From: Metapseudomonas resinovorans DSM 21078
GTDB lineage: Bacteria > Pseudomonadota > Gammaproteobacteria > Pseudomonadales > Pseudomonadaceae
Assembly: GCF_000423545.1 (NCBI RefSeq)
Contig: NZ_AUIE01000001.1
Location: 62,001-126,000 of the forward strand
Length of the DNA stretch: 64,000 nt
Direction of reading: 5' to 3'
Part shown: positions 59,355 to 64,000 of the stretch, in pieces
Layout: each line of letters opens with the position of its first letter
Position numbering within the stretch: position 1 is the stretch's first letter
Position numbers and translations under genes: made by a program
Notes under the pieces: model-generated
Database searches by the model: none
What the model was told of the DNA's origin: nothing
Seen by the model: only the letters and a program-made list of their open reading frames with translations

Positions 59355-61754
59355 TCAGTCGAACAATACCTTCGCCACATCGCTGAAGCGTCGGGCAAAG
59401 TGCACGGTCAGGCCTTCCTTGAGGTAGTCCGGCAGTTCTTCGAACGAACCTCGGTTGGCCTCAGGCAGGATCAGCTCGAAGATTTTCTGCCGGCGTGCGG
59501 CGATCACCTTCTCGCGTACGCCACCGATCGGCAGCACCTGGCCCGTGAGGGTCAGTTCGCCGGTCATGGCGACGCCCTTTTTCGGTACCTGGTTGCGTGC
59601 CAGGGAGAGCAACGCGCTGGCCATGGTGATGCCGGCACTTGGGCCATCCTTGGGCGTGGCGCCTTCCGGTACGTGGAGATGGACGAATGCCTGGTCGAAG
59701 AAGGTCGGGTCGCCGCCGTAGCGCTTCAGGTGCGAGCTGATGTAGCTGTAGGCGATCTCGGCCGACTCCTTCATCACATCACCCAGTTGGCCGGTGAGCT
59801 TGAAGCCGCGGTTGAGGGTGTGGATGCGCGTCGCCTCGATGGGCAGGGTTGCTCCGCCCAGGCTGGTCCAGGCCAGGCCAGTGATCACGCCGACCCCCGA
59901 CAGCAGCTGCTCCTTGCGGAACGGCGCCAGGCCCAGGTAGTGCTCCAGGTCCTTCTGGCCGACCTTGATATTCGTCTCGGGCTCCTCCAGCAGGCGGACC
60001 ACCGCCTTGCGGATGATCTTGCCCAACTGCTTCTCCAGTTGACGCACGCCTGCTTCGCGGGCGTAGCCCTCGATCACGGAAGTCAGGGCGCCATCGGTAA
60101 TGGCCAGGCGCCCCTTCGGTACGCCGGTACGCTCCAGCAGGCGCGGCCAGAGGTGGCGCTTGGCGATGGCGTGCTTTTCCTCGGTGATGTAGCCGGAGAG
60201 GCGAATGGTCTCCATGCGGTCCAACAGGGGCCCCGGAATGGAGTCCAGTGTGTTGGCGGTGCAGACGAACAGCACCTTGGACAGATCCAGGCGCAGGTCC
60301 AGATAGTGGTCGAGAAACTCGACGTTCTGCTCCGGGTCCAGGGTTTCCAGCAGGGCCGAGGCTGGATCGCCCTGATAGCTGGCCCCGAGTTTGTCGATCT
60401 CGTCGAGCATGATGACCGGATTCATCACCTCCACCTCTTTCAGCGCCTGCACCAGCTTGCCGGGCAGGGCGCCGATGTAGGTGCGGCGGTGGCCCTTGAT
60501 TTCAGCTTCGTCGCGCATGCCGCCAACGCTGAATCGGTAGAAGGGGCGCCCGAGGGATTCGGCGATGGACTTGCCAATGCTGGTCTTGCCCACGCCGGGC
60601 GGGCCTACCAGCAGGACGATGGAACCGGATATCTCACCCTTGAAGGCGCCCACCGCGAGGAATTCGAGGATGCGGTTTTTCACGTCATCCAGCCCGGCGT
60701 GGTGTTTGTCCAATACCTTGCGGGCATGCTTGAGGTCGAGCTTGTCTGCCTTGTAGACGCCCCATGGCACCGAGGTGGCCCAGTCCAGGTAATTGCGGGT
60801 GACCGCGTACTCCGGCGATCCGGTTTCCAGGATCGACAACTTGTTCAGCTCTTCATCGATGCGCTTCTTCGCCTGGCTGGGCAGCACCTTGCCTTCCAGG
60901 CGCTGGGTGAACTGCTCACTGTCGGCACTGCGGTCGTCCTTGGTGATGCCGAGTTCCTGCTGGATCAGCTTGAGCTGCTCCTTGAGGAAAAACTCGCGCT
61001 GGTGCTGGCCGATCTTGCGGTTCACCTCGGCGGACAGCTCGCTCTGCAGCCGCGCGACTTCCACTTCCTTGCGCAGTAGCGGCAGCACCTTCTCCATGCG
61101 CTTGAGGATCGGTACGGTGTCCAGCACCTCCTGCAACTCACGGGCGGGCGCAGTGGTCAGGGCAGCGGCGAAGTCGGTCAGCGGCGAAGGATCGTTGGGG
61201 CTGAAGCGGTTGAGGTAGTTCTTCAGTTCTTCGCTGTACAGCGGGTTGAGCGGCAGCAGTTCCTTGATGGCATTGATCAGCGCCATGCCGTAGGCCTTGA
61301 CCTCGTCACGCGGGTCCAGCGGGCTATGTGGATAATCCACCTCCACCAGATAGGGAGGGCGGTGACGCTTGAGCCAGCCCCGGATGCGCACCCGTGACAG
61401 GCCTTGGGCCACGAACTGCAGTTTGCCGCCCTCGCGGCTGGCATGGTGCACGCGCACCAGGGTGCCGTGCTCGGGCAGGGTGCTGGGGTCGAAATGGCGC
61501 GGGTTCTCCGGCGGGTTTTCCATGAAGAACAGCGCCAGGCAGTGGTGTTCGGTCTTGGCCACCAGCTCAAGGGTTTCCGCCCAGGGCTCTTCGTTGACGA
61601 TGACCGGCAGCACCTGGGCCGGGAAGAACGGGCGATTGTGGATGGGAATGACGTAGACCTTGTCCGGCAGGGTCTGGCCGGGTAGCACCAGGCCGGTCCG
61701 CTGGCTTGAAGTGGCTTCGTCGACGATGTCGGCGTTGATATCCTGATCGCTCAT
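59355..61754 (-). CDS. lon: Lon-family ATP-dependent protease (AsrA-like)
   Basis: Cytoplasmic ATP-dependent serine protease, 799 residues. A substrate-binding LON domain covers about 25-230. The AAA+ Walker A is GPPGVGKTS (384-392) with Walker B VIMLDEIDKL. The protease domain has catalytic Ser706 (TPKDGPSAGI) and Lys749 (GGVREKVIAA). Its place between a chagasin-type inhibitor and an AraC gene matches AsrA of P. aeruginosa rather than the main Lon near clpX, so this is probably a second Lon paralogue. A heat-shock promoter precedes it. Confidence 0.93.
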   Translation of the reverse strand: MSDQDINADIVDEATSSQRTGLVLPGQTLPDKVYVIPIHNRPFFPAQVLPVIVNEEPWAETLELVAKTEHHCLALFFMENPPENPRHFDPSTLPEHGTLVRVHHASREGGKLQFVAQGLSRVRIRGWLKRHRPPYLVEVDYPHSPLDPRDEVKAYGMALINAIKELLPLNPLYSEELKNYLNRFSPNDPSPLTDFAAALTTAPARELQEVLDTVPILKRMEKVLPLLRKEVEVARLQSELSAEVNRKIGQHQREFFLKEQLKLIQQELGITKDDRSADSEQFTQRLEGKVLPSQAKKRIDEELNKLSILETGSPEYAVTRNYLDWATSVPWGVYKADKLDLKHARKVLDKHHAGLDDVKNRILEFLAVGAFKGEISGSIVLLVGPPGVGKTSIGKSIAESLGRPFYRFSVGGMRDEAEIKGHRRTYIGALPGKLVQALKEVEVMNPVIMLDEIDKLGASYQGDPASALLETLDPEQNVEFLDHYLDLRLDLSKVLFVCTANTLDSIPGPLLDRMETIRLSGYITEEKHAIAKRHLWPRLLERTGVPKGRLAITDGALTSVIEGYAREAGVRQLEKQLGKIIRKAVVRLLEEPETNIKVGQKDLEHYLGLAPFRKEQLLSGVGVITGLAWTSLGGATLPIEATRIHTLNRGFKLTGQLGDVMKESAEIAYSYISSHLKRYGGDPTFFDQAFVHLHVPEGATPKDGPSAGITMASALLSLARNQVPKKGVAMTGELTLTGQVLPIGGVREKVIAARRQKIFELILPEANRGSFEELPDYLKEGLTVHFARRFSDVAKVLFD

Positions 61755-61787
61755 GGGGGCACCTGGCTAATGGCTTACCCTGGCTAG

Positions 61788-61814
61788 ATGGGGTAACGCG
61801 GCGGGCATTTCAAC
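61788..61814 (-). promoter_or_regulatory. Sigma-32 (RpoH) heat-shock promoter of lon
   Basis: On the minus strand GTTGAAA (61814-61808), a 14-base spacer and CCCCAT (61793-61788, continuing CTA) match the RpoH consensus (CTTGAAA ... CCCCAT). It ends 33 bases from the lon start. Confidence 0.8.
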
Positions 61815-61901
61815 TGCGCTGGGCCGTAGCACTCTGCCAGGTGGCGCTGTGCAACCCGGGTTGCGACGGCTAGAATGCGCAAAATTCGATCAAGTCACCC
61901 C

Positions 61902-62675
61902 ATGCTCGAAGCCCGCCTCCTGCGCCTGGACGATCAGGCCCACCACCACGCCCACGACCATCACCAACTGGTGATGTCCGTCGCCGGCCGCGCCGCGTTC
62001 GAGGTGGATGGACGTGGCGGTGAGGTTTGCCGGATGCGCGCTTGTCTGGTGCCGGGGGATGCCAGGCACGAGTTCGCCGGCGTTGGGGACAACCGCATGC
62101 TGATTCTCGATCTGGATGAGCAAGGCACCCCGGCCGAGGACCTCGAACTACTGGGTCGCCTCTTCGAGACCCCGCGCTACCCCGAGCTGGATGCGGACTT
62201 CCACAACCTCTTGAGCTACGCCGGCGCCGAACTCGCCCGCTACGGCAGCGATCCTATGCTGGCCCGTTCCCTAGGCGGCATCCTGCTGCGCGCCCTGTAC
62301 CTGCGCCTGTTTGGCGAGATGCAACGGCGTCCGGTCAGCAATCTCGATATCGAGCGGCTGGACGGCTACATCCAGGACAACCTGTCGCGGCGGATCAGTG
62401 TGGCGGAGCTGGCCCAGGTCGCTTGCCTGAGTCCCAGCCACTTCCATGCGCAGTTCAAGGACAGCCTGGGCCTGACCCCACATCAATACCTGCTGAAAAC
62501 CCGCCTGGATCGCGCGGCCCGCCTGCTGCGCGAAAGTGAGCAGCCGCTGGTGCGCATCGCCGAAGAATGCGGGTTCTCCAGTCAGAGCGCGCTGACCACG
62601 GCCATGCGCCGCTATCTTGGCCTGACGCCCAAGCGCCTGCGTGGCGCAGACATGACCTCCATGCCCCACGATTAG
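61902..62675 (+). CDS. AraC-family regulator (PruR-like position)
   Basis: 257-residue AraC regulator. The cupin-type N-terminus has a His-rich stretch (DQAHHHAHDHHQLVMSVAG). Two C-terminal helix-turn-helix motifs, ISVAELAQVACLSPSHFHAQF and LVRIAEECGFSSQSALTTAM, precede YLGLTPKRLR. The ATG at 61902 is preferred over 61875, because TAGAATGCG just upstream looks like a -10. Neighbour order recalls the P. aeruginosa proline-catabolism regulator PruR, but no proline genes are in the window. The target is unknown. Confidence 0.8.
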   Translation: MLEARLLRLDDQAHHHAHDHHQLVMSVAGRAAFEVDGRGGEVCRMRACLVPGDARHEFAGVGDNRMLILDLDEQGTPAEDLELLGRLFETPRYPELDADFHNLLSYAGAELARYGSDPMLARSLGGILLRALYLRLFGEMQRRPVSNLDIERLDGYIQDNLSRRISVAELAQVACLSPSHFHAQFKDSLGLTPHQYLLKTRLDRAARLLRESEQPLVRIAEECGFSSQSALTTAMRRYLGLTPKRLRGADMTSMPHD

Positions 62676-62712
62676 CCGTACTGCGCACAGTCGTTGTGAA
62701 TCACTCTTATTT

Positions 62713-62725
62713 GTTACGTTATAAC
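62713..62725. promoter_or_regulatory. Zur-like box upstream of the TonB receptor
   Basis: GTTACGTTATAAC matches the Pseudomonas Zur consensus GTTATAATATAAC at 10 of 13 positions, and lies about 95 bases upstream of the receptor start. A TATAGT -10 follows at 62730-62735, so Zur binding would block transcription when zinc is plentiful. Confidence 0.6.
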
Positions 62726-62819
62726 ACTATATAGTTGTACCTCGCAGTGATCATCCCTGCGCGTGTCTGCCAACAGCACCGTGCAATGCGGTGCGTCATA
62801 CGGATATCAGAGGTACAAC

Positions 62820-64000
62820 ATGAAAGCGTTTCACCATCGTCTCGCCTTGGCCATTGCCCTGGCGCCGAGTGCGGCTGCCCTGGCTGACGAGGCCAGGACA
62901 CCGTTGGAGCTGGAGAGCAACGTCATCAGCGCCAGCGCCCTGTCCAGCTCACCCAACGACATGGTCAGCCCGGCGGCCGTGCTACAGGGCGACCAACTGA
63001 TGCTGCGTCGCGAGGCGACCCTGGGGGAAACCCTCGACGGCCTGCCAGGCGTGCATTCCAGCAGCTTCGGCGCGGGGGCCAGTCGCCCGGTCATCCGGGG
63101 CCTGGATGGCGCTCGGGTGCGGGTCCTCAGCGATGGGGTCGATGCCCTGGATGCCTCCACGATCAGCCCTGATCACGCGGTCAGCCTGGAGCCGATGCTG
63201 GTTGAACGTATCGAGGTGCTCAAAGGACCGGCGACCTTGCTCTATGGCGGTGGAGCCATCGGTGGTGTGGTCAATGTGATCGACAAGAAAGTGCCTACCT
63301 ACATTCCCGAGAAGGGTTACGAGGGGGAAGTCGAGCTGCGCGCCAACAGCGTGGCCAACGAAGGTGCCGGGGCCTTCGGCCTGACTGCCGGAGCAGGGCA
63401 GTTCGCGATGCGTGTAGAGGGGGTCAAGCGCCAGGATGACGCGTACGAGATTCCCGGTGCCGGAGGCGAGCCTCGTTCCAGCAAACAGACGGGCTCCTAC
63501 AACGACACCGATACTGCCACCCTCGGTGGCAGCTGGATCGGTGACCGTGGTTACCTCGGCCTGGCCTACACCCAGCAGAACAATCGCTACGGTCTGCTGG
63601 CCCACGAGCATGCTGACTGCCATGTGCACGATCCGCGCGACTGGCACTGCGCGAGCCATGACGATGAAGGCCATGACGACGATCATGACGAAGATCACGA
63701 CCACGAGGATGCCGAAGGCGGCGTGCCTTACATCGACATGGAGCAGCGTCGCTGGGACCTGCGTGGTGAGTACCGTGAACCGCTGCCGGGTTTCGAGCTG
63801 GGCCGACTCCGGGTGGGTCACAGTGACTATGAGCACCGGGAAATAGAAGGAGGCGAGACCTCGACCACCTTCCGCAACGACGCTACCGATGCCCGTCTGG
63901 AGTTGACCCATGCGCCGCTGCTGGGCTGGCGTGGTGTGCTGGGTGGTCAGACACTGCGGCGCGATTTTCAAGCGCTGGGTGAAGAGGCCTACGTGCCGCC
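62820..64000 (+). CDS. znuD: TonB-dependent zinc receptor, ZnuD-like (partial, runs off right edge)
   Basis: Outer-membrane receptor; the first 393 residues are in the window. The signal peptide MKAFHHRLALAIALAPSAAALA is followed by a plug domain (LGETLDGLPGVHSSSFGAGA, SRPVIRGLDGARVRVLSDGV, VERIEVLKGPATLLYGGGAI) and the start of the beta-barrel. An extracellular loop at about 262-298 is extremely His/Asp-rich (for example HADCHVHDPRDWHCASHDDE), the hallmark of ZnuD zinc receptors. AGAGGT lies upstream of the ATG. The Zur-like box supports zinc control. Confidence 0.88.
   Translation, partial: MKAFHHRLALAIALAPSAAALADEARTPLELESNVISASALSSSPNDMVSPAAVLQGDQLMLRREATLGETLDGLPGVHSSSFGAGASRPVIRGLDGARVRVLSDGVDALDASTISPDHAVSLEPMLVERIEVLKGPATLLYGGGAIGGVVNVIDKKVPTYIPEKGYEGEVELRANSVANEGAGAFGLTAGAGQFAMRVEGVKRQDDAYEIPGAGGEPRSSKQTGSYNDTDTATLGGSWIGDRGYLGLAYTQQNNRYGLLAHEHADCHVHDPRDWHCASHDDEGHDDDHDEDHDHEDAEGGVPYIDMEQRRWDLRGEYREPLPGFELGRLRVGHSDYEHREIEGGETSTTFRNDATDARLELTHAPLLGWRGVLGGQTLRRDFQALGEEAYVP

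Overview
The window is high-GC bacterial chromosome from a Pseudomonas. Three things support this: the algU-mucA-mucB-mucD / lepA-lepB-rnc-era-recO-pdxJ core block, the complete Lap surface-adhesin system, and an OprD-family porin beside a tct transporter. From memory, the gene order from about 23 kb to the right edge closely follows P. aeruginosa PAO1 PA0743-PA0781. The LapA-type adhesin locus and the guanidine-type ABC transporter point to a non-aeruginosa species. I see no rRNA, tRNA, transposase, phage gene or CRISPR array.

Layout. (1) 0-1.8 kb: an ABC transporter permease (cut by the left edge) and its periplasmic binding protein, leftward, behind a guanidine-I (ykkC) riboswitch. (2) 2-5.9 kb: a Tyr/Arg-rich lipoprotein, a palindromic MITE-like element, a LysR regulator divergent from an exported alkylsulfatase-like metallo-beta-lactamase protein, and a small membrane protein. 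(3) 6.1-23 kb: the Lap system. LapG (periplasmic protease) and LapD (c-di-GMP receptor) control LapA, a 2801-residue adhesin with 17 tandem domains, which is exported by LapE/LapB/LapC. An uncharacterised small gene lies downstream of lapA. (4) 23-29.6 kb: a valine / branched-chain acyl-CoA catabolic operon and its divergent AraC regulator. (5) 29.8-32.3 kb: an HDOD protein, ung and a lipoprotein. (6) 32.4-40 kb: tripartite tricarboxylate transporter, OprD-family porin and divergent TctD/TctE two-component system. (7) 40-45 kb: binding protein, HDOD protein, ygfZ, sdhE, ygfX-like gene, nadB. (8) 45-49 kb: the envelope-stress sigma factor AlgU with MucA, MucB and MucD; mucC is absent. (9) 49-55.6 kb: lepA, lepB, rnc, era, recO, pdxJ. 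(10) 55.7-64 kb: cmoB/cmoA, small envelope genes, a chagasin-like inhibitor, a Lon-type protease behind a sigma-32-type promoter, an AraC regulator and a ZnuD-like TonB receptor (cut by the right edge) behind a Zur-like box.

Most genes belong to known families. The less ordinary signals are regulatory: the riboswitch, a FleQ-like palindrome upstream of lapA, 21-bp-phased direct repeats at mmsA, Crc/Hfq-type A-rich motifs at opdH and the alkylsulfatase gene, two AlgU promoters, a heat-shock promoter, a Zur-like box, and strong stem-loops at the lap gene junctions. I did not find a clearly new multi-gene system. The best candidates for undescribed biology are the small gene between lapD and lapA and the low-complexity Tyr/Arg lipoprotein.
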